Source: Capsulimonas corticalis (GTDB lineage: Bacteria > Armatimonadota > Armatimonadia > Armatimonadales > Capsulimonadaceae). From it: a stretch of DNA of 64,000 nt. Positions within the stretch are counted from its first letter, which is position 1. Every line of letters starts with the position of its first letter. The DNA lies in contig NZ_AP025739.1 in assembly GCF_003574315.2 (NCBI RefSeq), positions 2,294,001-2,358,000 of the forward strand, read 5' to 3'. A program made the translations under genes and the position numbers. The notes under the pieces were generated by a model. The model was given only the letters and a program-made list of their open reading frames with translations, was not told where the DNA came from and ran no database searches. Below are positions 51,759 to 59,474 of the stretch, piece by piece.

Positions 51759-52448
51759 TTAGCTCATTCGCGCGCGAACCTCGCCACGACCTTGGTAAAG
51801 CTCCCAGAACTTATCCGCGACCGTTGCGGGGTCGAGGGAATCCGCGCTTTCCCACGCCGTCCCCTTGATGGTGCCCGCGATCGTAATCTCGCCCACATAG
51901 ATTCCATCCCCCTTCAGCCGCTGCGACAGCAAACCGACGAGTTTGTGCTTCGCCGCGTTGGCGAGCGCGACGCCCATGATTTTCAGATTGGCGGCGAACT
52001 CGTCCATTTGCGGAGTCGTTTCGCCCAGGGCGCCGTTTGTGACGAGGATGGCGCCTTCGTGCGCGTCCTTCAGATCGGGGAGCGCTTCCTGGACGGCGCT
52101 CAGCAGACCGACGATGGCGACATCGAAGACATCTCGCACGGCTTCCGGGTCCGCAGTCACGACATCTCCCACTTCTGAGCCGCTGAAGGCGTTCCAATGA
52201 ATGACGGTAATGGGGCCAAGTTCGGCGCGCGCCCTGGCGATGGCGGCGCGAATGGCGGCGGCGTTTCCGGCGTCCGCCGGAAAGGCGGCGGCCTCAATAC
52301 CCACCGCCTTGAGTTCCGCGACGCCGGAGGCGAGGCGCTCTTCGCTGCGCGCGACAAGCGCGACGGAAAAGCCCTTCGTCCCAAACTTCCTGGCGACGGC
52401 GGCCGAGATTCCCGGACCGAACCCAACGACGACGATTGTCTTTGACAT
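51759..52448 (-). CDS. SDR-fold oxidoreductase lacking the usual catalytic Tyr
   Basis: 229 residues. The N-terminal Rossmann motif VVVGFGPGISAAVA and the VARSEERLASGV segment are those of short-chain dehydrogenases. Downstream, the catalytic Ser region reads VTNGALGETTPQ and the position of YxxxK reads ANAAKHKLVG, with no Tyr four residues before the Lys. It may be an NAD(P)-binding sensor, like NmrA-type relatives, rather than an enzyme. GAGGAGC precedes the ATG. It is separated from the upstream SDR gene by 81 bases. Confidence 0.8.
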   Translation of the reverse strand: MSKTIVVVGFGPGISAAVARKFGTKGFSVALVARSEERLASGVAELKAVGIEAAAFPADAGNAAAIRAAIARARAELGPITVIHWNAFSGSEVGDVVTADPEAVRDVFDVAIVGLLSAVQEALPDLKDAHEGAILVTNGALGETTPQMDEFAANLKIMGVALANAAKHKLVGLLSQRLKGDGIYVGEITIAGTIKGTAWESADSLDPATVADKFWELYQGRGEVRARMS

Positions 52449-52529
52449 GTCTGCTCCTCAATGATGCGATTCGTTTCGTGCATTTTACCAGCAACGCTGT
52501 ACAGCACAAGGCCGCGCCGCTGCTCCCGG

Positions 52530-53408
52530 TCAATAACCCACTTGATCGAGATCCTCGATCAGCCCAGGCCCGCTCGGCCGCCACCCCAGCCGCTCCTGTG
52601 TCAGCGCGCTCGAAGCCGGCATGTCGTGTCCCACGAACATTCCAAGCCAGCCAAAGTGTTCGCCTGCCTCCTCGGGAGACAGAGAGACCGCCGGGATCTT
52701 TAGCCCCCTCCCGAGAGACTCTGCGATTGCGCGCGCCGATACTCCCTCTTCCGCGACCGCGTTATAACGAGCTCCTGGGGTCCCCTTCTCCAGCGCCAGT
52801 TTGTAGACCTGGGCGGCGGCAAAGAGATGCACGGCGGGCCAGCGGTTGAGTCCTTCGCCCACATACGCCGCGACTCCCTTCTCACGCGCCACGGCGATCA
52901 GAGATGTGATCAGACCTTGCTTGCGTGTGTCGTGGACCTGCGGAAGGCGCACTACCGATACATGCACGCCCTGAGCCTCCACGGCCGCCGCCGCGAGTTC
53001 CGAAGCGACGCGGGGAACCGGGGAATTGGGCGCATCGTCCTCGGTCGTGGCCCGCCCCGGCGTGTGGGCGGCCGCAGTCCCGGAGGTGATCACCAAGGGC
53101 CGATTCGAGCCGACAAGCTCCCCGCCCATTGCCTCAATCGCGCGCCGATCAATTTCGCAATTCTCCTGGAATTTTGAGAAATCGTGGATAAACCCCAGGT
53201 GAATGACGCCGTCCGATTGGGCGGCGCCGCTGCGCAGGCTGTCCAAGTCTTCCAAATTGCCTCGGTGCGGCTGCGCGCCAGCGGCGGTCAGCGCCTCCGC
53301 GCCCGGGTCCGAGCGCGTGAGTCCAAGAACCTGATGCCCGGCGGCGATCAAGTCGCGTACGACAACGGAGCCGATAAATCCGGTTGCTCCGGTAACAAAA
53401 ACACGCAT
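52530..53408 (-). CDS. NAD-dependent epimerase/dehydratase-like SDR, paralogue 1
   Basis: 292 residues from ATG 53408. The N-terminus has the extended-SDR motif VTGATGFIGS, and the protein continues with LVITSGTAAAH and VRLPQVHD. It is closely similar to the product of 53796-54686, and the DNA around 53200-53270 is nearly identical to 54484-54555. Such proteins act on NDP-sugars, terpenoids or quinones. No YxxxK is evident in the usual place, so function is not predicted. A palindromic element lies between the two paralogues. Confidence 0.85.
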   Translation of the reverse strand: MRVFVTGATGFIGSVVVRDLIAAGHQVLGLTRSDPGAEALTAAGAQPHRGNLEDLDSLRSGAAQSDGVIHLGFIHDFSKFQENCEIDRRAIEAMGGELVGSNRPLVITSGTAAAHTPGRATTEDDAPNSPVPRVASELAAAAVEAQGVHVSVVRLPQVHDTRKQGLITSLIAVAREKGVAAYVGEGLNRWPAVHLFAAAQVYKLALEKGTPGARYNAVAEEGVSARAIAESLGRGLKIPAVSLSPEEAGEHFGWLGMFVGHDMPASSALTQERLGWRPSGPGLIEDLDQVGY

Positions 53409-53541
53409 GGTGAATTTTCTTTCTGTGGGGTGAGTGCGATTATGTACTTTGACAAGTTGCCGGCGGTTAATGCGGATTGCCGATTTAATAACGCAATCGA
53501 GGCAAAAGAACGTCGGCAAATCAGGAGCCGGCGATTGAAAT

Positions 53542-53682
53542 CGCGCCTGCAAGAGCGCAAAAGTCCCCCTGCGGGGACTACATGATCCATGACGGCGTCG
53601 ACGAGCATAGTCGCGTTATAAGGCGGTATCGGTTAGGACAATGTAACCCACGAAGGTGGGTTTCTGCGCTCTTGTAGGCGCG
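53542..53682. repeat. Palindromic intergenic element between SDR paralogues
   Basis: CGCGCCTGCAAGAGCGCAAA (53542-53561) pairs with TTTCTGCGCTCTTGTAGGCG (53661-53680) with few mismatches. Inside are two small hairpins, GTCCCCCTGCGGGGAC (53563-53578) and AACCCACGAAGGTGGGTT (53645-53662). The gap 53409-53795 holds this element and no supported ORF. Confidence 0.75.
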
Positions 53683-53795
53683 GTTTTAACCGCTGGCCTT
53701 AATGTTTGCGCCGCGCGAATGCGTCATCAAATCGTCAAAACGCATCATTCGCCGGCCTTCCTAAGCGCATTGCTCTCCGAGAGAATCAAACGCAT

Positions 53796-54686
53796 TCAGC
53801 CCCCAAAATAACTCGGCCGGTCAAGATCGGCGATCAGGCCGGGCTGCGTCGGCTCCCATCCCAGCTCTTCGCGTGTTCGCTCGCTCGAAGCAATGTTGTC
53901 GATCGCCGCGAAATGCGCGAACCATCCGAAGTATCCGGCGGCTTCCTCGGGGGATTTGCTGACGACGGGGATGCTCAGGCGGCGGCCGATCACGCCGGCG
54001 ATGTCCCGGAACGGCACGCCCTCTTCGGCGATCCCGTGATAGCGGGCGCCCGCGCGTCCCTTTTCAAGCACGAGTCGGTAGAGGCGCCCCGCGTCGAGGC
54101 GGTGGACGGCGGGCCAGTGGTTGAGACCTTCGCCCACATACACCGCTTCGCCCTTTTCACGGGCAAGACCGATCAGAATCGGTACGAAGCCGTGGTCGCC
54201 GTCGCCATGGACCGACGGAGGAAGGCGAATCGCCGACGCGCGCACGCCCTGCGAAACCAGCGCCAGGGCCGTTTGCTCCGATACGCGCGGGATCGCGGAG
54301 GTGGGGGGCGCTTCGGTTTCTTCGGTCACGCGGTTTCCCGGCGACAGGAGACCCGTTCCGGAGGTGACGATCAAGGGCCGGTCCGATCCGGCAAGCTCAG
54401 CGCCAAGCGCCTTGATGGCGCGCTCATCGATCTCGCAGTTTTCTTTGAACTTCGAGAAGTCGTGGATGAAACCGCAGTGGATAACGCCGTCCGATTGGGC
54501 CGCGCCGCTGCGCAGGCTGTCTAAGTCTTCCAAATTGCCTCGGTGCGGCTGCGCCCCGGCGGCGGTCAGCGCTTCGGCGCCGGCGTCCGAGCGCGTGAGG
54601 CCGATCACTTCATGGCCCGCGCCGATCAGTTCCTGAACGACGGCGGAGCCGACAAATCCTGTTGCTCCCGTAACGAATACACGCAT
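53796..54686 (-). CDS. NAD-dependent epimerase/dehydratase-like SDR, paralogue 2
   Basis: 296 residues. [20 protein letters not shown] is the cofactor motif, followed by [20 protein letters not shown] and [14 protein letters not shown], and the C-terminus contains [20 protein letters not shown]. It is a tandem duplicate of the gene at 52530-53408. It is divergent from an MmyB-type regulator with 123 bases between starts, the arrangement in which such regulators control adjacent oxidoreductases. Confidence 0.87.
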   Translation of the reverse strand: MRVFVTGATGFVGSAVVQELIGAGHEVIGLTRSDAGAEALTAAGAQPHRGNLEDLDSLRSGAAQSDGVIHCGFIHDFSKFKENCEIDERAIKALGAELAGSDRPLIVTSGTGLLSPGNRVTEETEAPPTSAIPRVSEQTALALVSQGVRASAIRLPPSVHGDGDHGFVPILIGLAREKGEAVYVGEGLNHWPAVHRLDAGRLYRLVLEKGRAGARYHGIAEEGVPFRDIAGVIGRRLSIPVVSKSPEEAAGYFGWFAHFAAIDNIASSERTREELGWEPTQPGLIADLDRPSYFGG

Positions 54687-54749
54687 GGTGAAGCCTTTCT
54701 ATCAAAACAGAGGAGTTTCGCTGGCCCAGGGCCAATTTCTATTATGTCG

Positions 54750-54790
54750 CCGTGGCGTTTCCAGTAAAAGCCGTGGCGTTATACCGGTAT
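54750..54790. promoter_or_regulatory. Candidate operator: phased direct repeats plus palindrome
   Basis: CCGTGGCGTT occurs at 54750-54759 and 54771-54780, exactly 21 bases apart (two helical turns), followed immediately by the perfect palindrome ATACCGGTAT (54781-54790). All lie between the divergent SDR and XRE/MmyB genes and could be the regulator binding site. Confidence 0.5.
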
Positions 54791-54809
54791 GGGAACTAAC
54801 AGGCTAACC

Positions 54810-55637
54810 ATGGCGAACTCAAACGACAATCTGCTCGGCAACTATCTTAAGAACCGACGCGCGAAGCTGGACCCATCGGCGTTCGGCTTTACCTCGACGC
54901 GGCGACGAACGCCCGGATTGCGGCGCGAGGAAGTCGCCCAGCGCGCCAACGTCAGCGCGACCTGGTACACATGGCTCGAACAAGGACGGGGCGGGACGCC
55001 CTCGACCGATGTCCTGGACGGAATCGCAAGCGCTCTCGCGCTGACGGCCGACGAGCGCGAGCATCTCTTCCTCCTCGCGCAGCACCGGCCGCCCGAAGTG
55101 CGCTACCAGGAGGCCGAAGGCGTGACGCCGCAACTACAGCGCGTGCTCGATTCGATGGAGTTCAGCCCGGCTATTGTCAGAACGGTGGCGTGGGACGTTA
55201 TTGCCTGGAACCACGCCGCAATGGCGGTGCTGGCCGACTATGAGACAATCCCGCCGGAGCAGCGCAACATCCTGCGCCTCTTCTTCCGCAATCCGCGCGT
55301 CCGCAACAAGACGGTCGGCTGGGAAAAAGAAGCCCGCGCGGTCGTGGCGGCGTTCCGCGCGGACGCCGCCCGATCCGGAGTGTCAGAACGCATTGAGGCC
55401 CTGATCGACGAAATGATCCAGTCCAGCCCCGAATTCCAGGCGATCTGGAGCGAGCATGACGTTCAAGCTTACGGGGAGGGCGCCAAACACTTCCACCATT
55501 CGACGGCGGGCCCCCTCACACTCGAGTACTCAAACTTCAAGGTCGATGGACGCCCCGACCTCGGCCTCGTAATCTTCACTGCGGCGACTCCGGCGGATGC
55601 GGAGTGCATCCGGTCAATTATCCGAGGCCGAGTTTGA
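54810..55637 (+). CDS. XRE-family regulator with MmyB-like ligand-binding domain
   Basis: 275 residues from ATG 54810; an ATG at 54789 would add seven residues but overlaps the palindrome. The helix-turn-helix (LGNYLKNRRAKLDP, RRRTPGLRREEVAQRANVSA, TWYTWLEQGR) is the GLRREE type. The C-terminal domain (about 105-270: SPAIVRTVAWDVIAWNHAAM, NILRLFFRNPRVR) is the MmyB-like PAS-type fold found in regulators that sense small, often fatty or aromatic, ligands. The gene is divergent from the SDR pair and ends just before the 30-bp repeat array. Confidence 0.9.
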   Translation: MANSNDNLLGNYLKNRRAKLDPSAFGFTSTRRRTPGLRREEVAQRANVSATWYTWLEQGRGGTPSTDVLDGIASALALTADEREHLFLLAQHRPPEVRYQEAEGVTPQLQRVLDSMEFSPAIVRTVAWDVIAWNHAAMAVLADYETIPPEQRNILRLFFRNPRVRNKTVGWEKEARAVVAAFRADAARSGVSERIEALIDEMIQSSPEFQAIWSEHDVQAYGEGAKHFHHSTAGPLTLEYSNFKVDGRPDLGLVIFTAATPADAECIRSIIRGRV

Positions 55638-55670
55638 GTTGCGATCCAAAGCTCCCGGTTATGAAACCCG

Positions 55671-56390
55671 TGCCTGGGAGGGCTTCGCCCTAACCGTCCG
55701 TGCCTGGGAGGGCTTCGCCCTAACCGTCCGTGCCTGGGAGGGCTTCGCCCTAACCGTCCGTGCCTGGGAGGGCTTCGCCCTAACCGTCCGTGCCTGGGAG
55801 GGCTTCGCCCTAACCGTCCGTGCCTGGGAGGGCTTCGCCCTAACCGTCCGTGCCTGGGAGGGCTTCGCCCTAACCGTCCGTGCCTGGGAGGGCTTCGCCC
55901 TAACCGTCCGTGCCTGGGAGGGCTTCGCCCTAACCGTCCGTGCCTGGGAGGGCTTCGCCCTAACCGTCCGTGCCTGGGAGGGCTTCGCCCTAACCGTCCG
56001 TGCCTGGGAGGGCTTCGCCCTAACCGTCCGTGCCTGGGAGGGCTTCGCCCTAACCGTCCGTGCCTGGGAGGGCTTCGCCCTAACCGTCCGTGCCTGGGAG
56101 GGCTTCGCCCTAACCGTCCGTGCCTGGGAGGGCTTCGCCCTAACCGTCCGTGCCTGGGAGGGCTTCGCCCTAACCGTCCGTGCCTGGGAGGGCTTCGCCC
56201 TAACCGTCCGTGCCTGGGAGGGCTTCGCCCTAACCGTCCGTGCCTGGGAGGGCTTCGCCCTAACCGTCCGTGCCTGGGAGGGCTTCGCCCTAACCGTCCG
56301 TGCCTGGGAGGGCTTCGCCCTAACCGTCCGTGCCGGGGAGGGCTTCGCCCTAACCGTCCGTGCCGGGGAGGGCTTCGCCCTAACCGTCCG
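55671..56390. repeat. 24-copy tandem repeat of 30 bp (minisatellite)
   Basis: 24 units of exactly 30 bp lie in perfect register. Each unit begins TGCCTGGGAG, contains the hairpin AGGGCTTCGCCCT and ends TAACCGTCCG. Units 1-22 are identical; units 23 and 24 have GCCGGGG for GCCTGGG. Because 30 is a multiple of 3, frames on both strands stay open and encode decapeptide repeats, but there is no sign of a real gene. The array is preceded by CCCGGTTATGAAACCCG and followed by TGCCGGACGG, showing that it grew from the same element as 8123-8282. Confidence 0.95.
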
Positions 56391-56521
56391 TGCCGGACGG
56401 ACAAAATAGGCTATTGTCGACGGGTTTTCATTTGTTTGTCCAGCACGGACAATTAGCCGAAGGCTTCCCAGACGTGGATTTTACATCCGCGTTTCCTCTT
56501 TTCGAGGCCGCCTCCCAAACA

Positions 56522-56556
56522 AAAACACCGCCGGGGCAACTCCCCGGCGGTGTTTT
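56522..56556 (-). terminator. Strong rho-independent terminator of the 91-aa gene
   Basis: AAAACACCGCCGGGG (56522-56536) and CCCCGGCGGTGTTTT (56542-56556) form a perfect 15-bp stem with a 5-base loop. Read on the minus strand it is followed by TTTTTGTTT. It begins 18 bases after the stop of the gene at 56574-56849. The rest of 56391-56521 holds no ORF. Confidence 0.85.
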
Positions 56557-56573
56557 GGTCACTCTCGATCCCA

Positions 56574-56849
56574 CTAACTGTTGACATTTTCTTTGAGCGG
56601 CGGCTTTTCCTGGCCGTAAAACTGTGCGGCGTCAACATCCTCGGCGCGCAGGTCGTCGTGCGGCAAGGTGGAGCCGGGCTGCTGGCCGGGCGGCGTGTGC
56701 AGGACGAGGTCTTCTTCGACTTTCGAGACATTTGCGCTGTCAATTTGGTGCTCCGAGTCGTAACGCTCGGCGGCTTCGGTTTGACGCGCGCCGTCGTATT
56801 TACGATATGGGTCCTGCAAAACTTCCGGCTGCGTGGTTTCGTCCGTCAT
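56574..56849 (-). CDS. Small acidic hydrophilic protein, unknown function
   Basis: 91 residues, rich in Asp, Glu, Gln and Pro, with no hydrophobic segment or Cys (MTDETTQPEVLQDPYRKYDG, ERYDSEHQIDSANVSKVEED). It is probably disordered and cytoplasmic. GAGGAA lies upstream of the ATG, and a very clear terminator follows the stop, which supports a real gene. No family recognised. Confidence 0.65.
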   Translation of the reverse strand: MTDETTQPEVLQDPYRKYDGARQTEAAERYDSEHQIDSANVSKVEEDLVLHTPPGQQPGSTLPHDDLRAEDVDAAQFYGQEKPPLKENVNS

Positions 56850-56870
56850 GAATCCGTTTCCTCATTCTTC

Positions 56871-56910
56871 CGCAGGACCGGCAACCCCCGAAGCCGGCCC
56901 TGCGATTTTT
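56871..56910 (+). terminator. Terminator-like hairpin on the plus strand
   Basis: CGCAGGACCGGC (56871-56882) pairs with GCCGGCCCTGCG (56893-56904) at 11 of 12 positions and is followed by ATTTTT. No plus-strand gene precedes it closely, so it may end read-through from the 55.6-kb region, or it may be part of the leader of the minus-strand gene. Confidence 0.4.
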
Positions 56911-56975
56911 GCGCCCCCGCGCCTTACACCTTGAGTCTACCCTGGGAATTCGTGGGATAAACACAAGCGGCGCGA

Positions 56976-58799
56976 TTATCGCGCGACGCTGTAGGTGAAC
57001 GCTTTGGTGAGGGGTTTTGCGGCGCCGGGAGCGATGGCGCGCACGGTCACGCGCCATGGGCCGGCCATCGAGAACGTCGGCTGAGCGGTGTAAGTTCCGT
57101 CCCCATGTCTGGTGAAGGTGAGATGGCTGGTCCCCATATCCATGCTCATCATCTCCACATCCCCCGTGACGGTTGCGTCCGTGAACGGCGCGCCCGCGCT
57201 GTCTGTCAGCGTCACGGTCATGGCGTTCTTTTCGCGCGCTTTGGGCGGCGCCGGAGCGATCGTCGCGGTGATCTTTGCGATTGTCTCGGGCGCCGCGGCG
57301 GGCGCAGCCGGCGTCGGAGCTGGCGCGGCGGGCGGCGTTTCCGGCATGGGCGCTGCTGGGGTGGCGGGTGCGGCTGGTTCGGCGGCGGGGGGCGGCGTTG
57401 CCGGGTGGTTCATGTCCGGCATGGGCGCGGGGGCAGGCGGAGTCATTGCCGGCATGGAGGCGCCGTCCGTGTCCGATGGGGCGTCCGGCGCCATTTTGTC
57501 CATCTTATTCATCTGGATGCGCGAGGCGCGCAGGCGGAAGAAGATCTGGAACGAGACGGGAGAACCAGTCCCGTAGTATGGATCGAGCGCCGAGGGTTTG
57601 GTGTTGAGGGTGACGGCCGCGCCGAGGCCCGTATCGATACCCTTGCCGTGCGTCAGATCCCGGACATATCCCGCTGTGTATTCGCCCAGATGGAACTTGC
57701 GTTCATGAAGAGCTTCGTCGGGAATGACAAGTTCGTGGCCGGATTTTTCGATATTCTCGATGCGTGTGAAGAACGTATTCGCCTTGCGCTGATAATCCGC
57801 CTCGAAGAGATAGGAATTCGTTTTGCCCTCGCCCTCTAAGTCGTTGCGTCCCCAGACCAGCGCCGTGGTGAAGTTGGCGTCCTCGCCGAGCGGCTTGTTG
57901 TAAAGCCAGGAGGCCGTCGTGCGATGCTGATCCGAGCCGTCGCCCTCGGCGTTTTTGACGAACCCGTACGAGACCTGGTAGGCGTTGTTCTTGTCGGGGT
58001 TATAGGACACACGGCCGCTGTGCGAATCCATGCGCGGCCGGTCGAAGTTATAGCGGTCCTCGTTGGGCTCTCGCCCGGTGAAGACACTGCCTTCGACCTT
58101 CACTTTGCCGCCCAGATTTAGCCCTGCGGTTGCGACGCCGAAGGTGACATGGGTGGCGTCCTGCCAGTGGTGCCCGATCGGCGCGTCGCCGTAGTCGTAG
58201 GCGAGCAGCCGGTGCATGAAGGTCGGCGGGCCGAGGGCCGGCTCGCCGGGGTAGGCGAGGTAGAGATAAGCCGAGGCGCCGCCGCCGAGCAGGCGCGAAT
58301 AGGTGGCGGACAGCTCATCGAACAGGTCGTGCGGATGCTGGCGGTCGTGCAGCGGCTGTCCGCCCCAGGTCTCGCCCGTCTGAAAGAGCAAGGGATAGCC
58401 GTAGCCGCCTTCAGTGATCGGATCGAGGCTGACCATCGCATGCAGGCCGATCTGCGACTTCGCATCCAGCGGATGCGAGTACATGCCCATCAGCCAGTTC
58501 GGCGCGTCGAACTTCTCCGCGCCGCGTTTGGAGTTTGTGCGAATATAGCGCGGCATGATCGCGCCGTGGAGCATCACCATGTCGCCATTGGGCTTCATCC
58601 ACATCTTGCCGTACATCGGCGTGGAATCCGGAAGCCATGACGTCCCCGAGCCTTCGCGGCTCATGGGGTCGTTCAGATCGGTCGCCGAGGACATGGACAT
58701 CGCGCCCATGTCCATGCCGGGCATGTTCGTCGGCGCGGCGTGCGCGCCGGCCGCCGCGAGAATCGCGGCGAGAGTCGTAAGTGCGTATTGAGGTTTCAT
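56976..58799 (-). CDS. Outer-membrane beta-barrel-like protein with Met/His-rich N-terminus and C-terminal YtkA-like domain
   Basis: 607 residues from ATG 58799, chosen because it opens a signal peptide (LTTLAAILAAAGAHA). The mature N-terminus is NMPGMDMGAMSM, a Met-rich motif. The middle (about 60-440) contains many alternating aromatic/polar beta strands (GYGYPLLFQTGETWGG, LHDRQHPHDLFDELS) as in barrel proteins found with copper genes. A Pro/Ala-rich linker with DMNHP precedes a C-terminal Ig-like YtkA domain (KITATIAPAPPKAREKNAMT, SMAGPWRVTVRA). A role in copper handling is inference from composition. It is downstream of the Cys/Met-rich gene at 58897. Confidence 0.7.
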   Translation of the reverse strand: MKPQYALTTLAAILAAAGAHAAPTNMPGMDMGAMSMSSATDLNDPMSREGSGTSWLPDSTPMYGKMWMKPNGDMVMLHGAIMPRYIRTNSKRGAEKFDAPNWLMGMYSHPLDAKSQIGLHAMVSLDPITEGGYGYPLLFQTGETWGGQPLHDRQHPHDLFDELSATYSRLLGGGASAYLYLAYPGEPALGPPTFMHRLLAYDYGDAPIGHHWQDATHVTFGVATAGLNLGGKVKVEGSVFTGREPNEDRYNFDRPRMDSHSGRVSYNPDKNNAYQVSYGFVKNAEGDGSDQHRTTASWLYNKPLGEDANFTTALVWGRNDLEGEGKTNSYLFEADYQRKANTFFTRIENIEKSGHELVIPDEALHERKFHLGEYTAGYVRDLTHGKGIDTGLGAAVTLNTKPSALDPYYGTGSPVSFQIFFRLRASRIQMNKMDKMAPDAPSDTDGASMPAMTPPAPAPMPDMNHPATPPPAAEPAAPATPAAPMPETPPAAPAPTPAAPAAAPETIAKITATIAPAPPKAREKNAMTVTLTDSAGAPFTDATVTGDVEMMSMDMGTSHLTFTRHGDGTYTAQPTFSMAGPWRVTVRAIAPGAAKPLTKAFTYSVAR

Positions 58800-58896
58800 A
58801 ATAAGCTCGTAAAATAAGACAGATCGCTCCCTCCCTCCCGAGTTCTTGGGAAAGTGAGAGGGAATGAAGGCGGACAAATGGTGATTTGAGAGGATG

Positions 58897-59388
58897 TTAC
58901 GCGATCGGCGGCGCACGGAGCGAGGGCGTGGAAAGAATTGAGGAGAGGACAAATGGGCCGGCGCGCGGCGGACCGCGGCGCTGCTGGGTTTCGCTGAGAA
59001 TGTTGGCGTGCGCATGCGCGAAGGACGGCGGCGCGAGGATATCCAGCGCGGGCGGCGCGATCTGAGGCGCGCTCGCGTTTTGCCAGGCGGCGGGCAGGGT
59101 GGGGATGGAGTGCAGGCAGGCGCAGGGCGCCGCGCTGATTGCCGCGCCGGCTGACCGCGACACCCCGTTGCGCTTCTGGCAGCAGGGCATGGGCGAGGTC
59201 ATCTGGGCATGCGCGGACATCGGGCAGACGCCCGCCGACGGCGTGGATGCGGCCATGGCGGCGCAGGAGCCGCCGTGGGCCATCATGGCGCAGCGCGCGG
59301 CCCAGCCGGGCGTGAGGCCAGCGCCGCAGAAGAGCGCGGCGGCCAGCAGAAACGCAAATACCGTTGTCAGACGTCGATAAGCCCGCAT
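58897..59388 (-). CDS. Cys/Met-rich secreted protein, putative metal binding
   Basis: 163 residues. A signal peptide (LTTVFAFLLAAALFCGAGLTP) precedes Cys/Met clusters (RCAMMAHGGSCAAMA, GVCPMSAHAQ, MPCCQKRNGV, CACLHS). The C-terminal third is Pro/Ala/Ser-rich and low complexity. It resembles the 38388-38969 product in design, not in clear alignment. Being 97 bases upstream of the barrel/YtkA-like gene in the same direction, it may share its role, for example copper binding. No family recognised. Confidence 0.55.
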   Translation of the reverse strand: MRAYRRLTTVFAFLLAAALFCGAGLTPGWAARCAMMAHGGSCAAMAASTPSAGVCPMSAHAQMTSPMPCCQKRNGVSRSAGAAISAAPCACLHSIPTLPAAWQNASAPQIAPPALDILAPPSFAHAHANILSETQQRRGPPRAGPFVLSSILSTPSLRAPPIA

Positions 59389-59474
59389 ATATTCCTGTTA
59401 TACCACCTTTGCCCGGAAAACCGAGACGAGGAATATCAGAGGAAAATTCGCGTCTCTCAGGTAAAATAAGCGCG

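Noticed and set aside
55671-56390. CRISPR array
   Set aside because: Units are directly adjacent with no variable spacers, and no cas genes are nearby.
55469-56409. Decapeptide-repeat proteins read from both strands of the 30-bp array (HGRLGRSPPR and AWEGFALTVR)
   Set aside because: Any 30-bp array free of stops is open in several frames. No ribosome-binding site or codon evidence supports translation, and one frame runs into the regulator gene.
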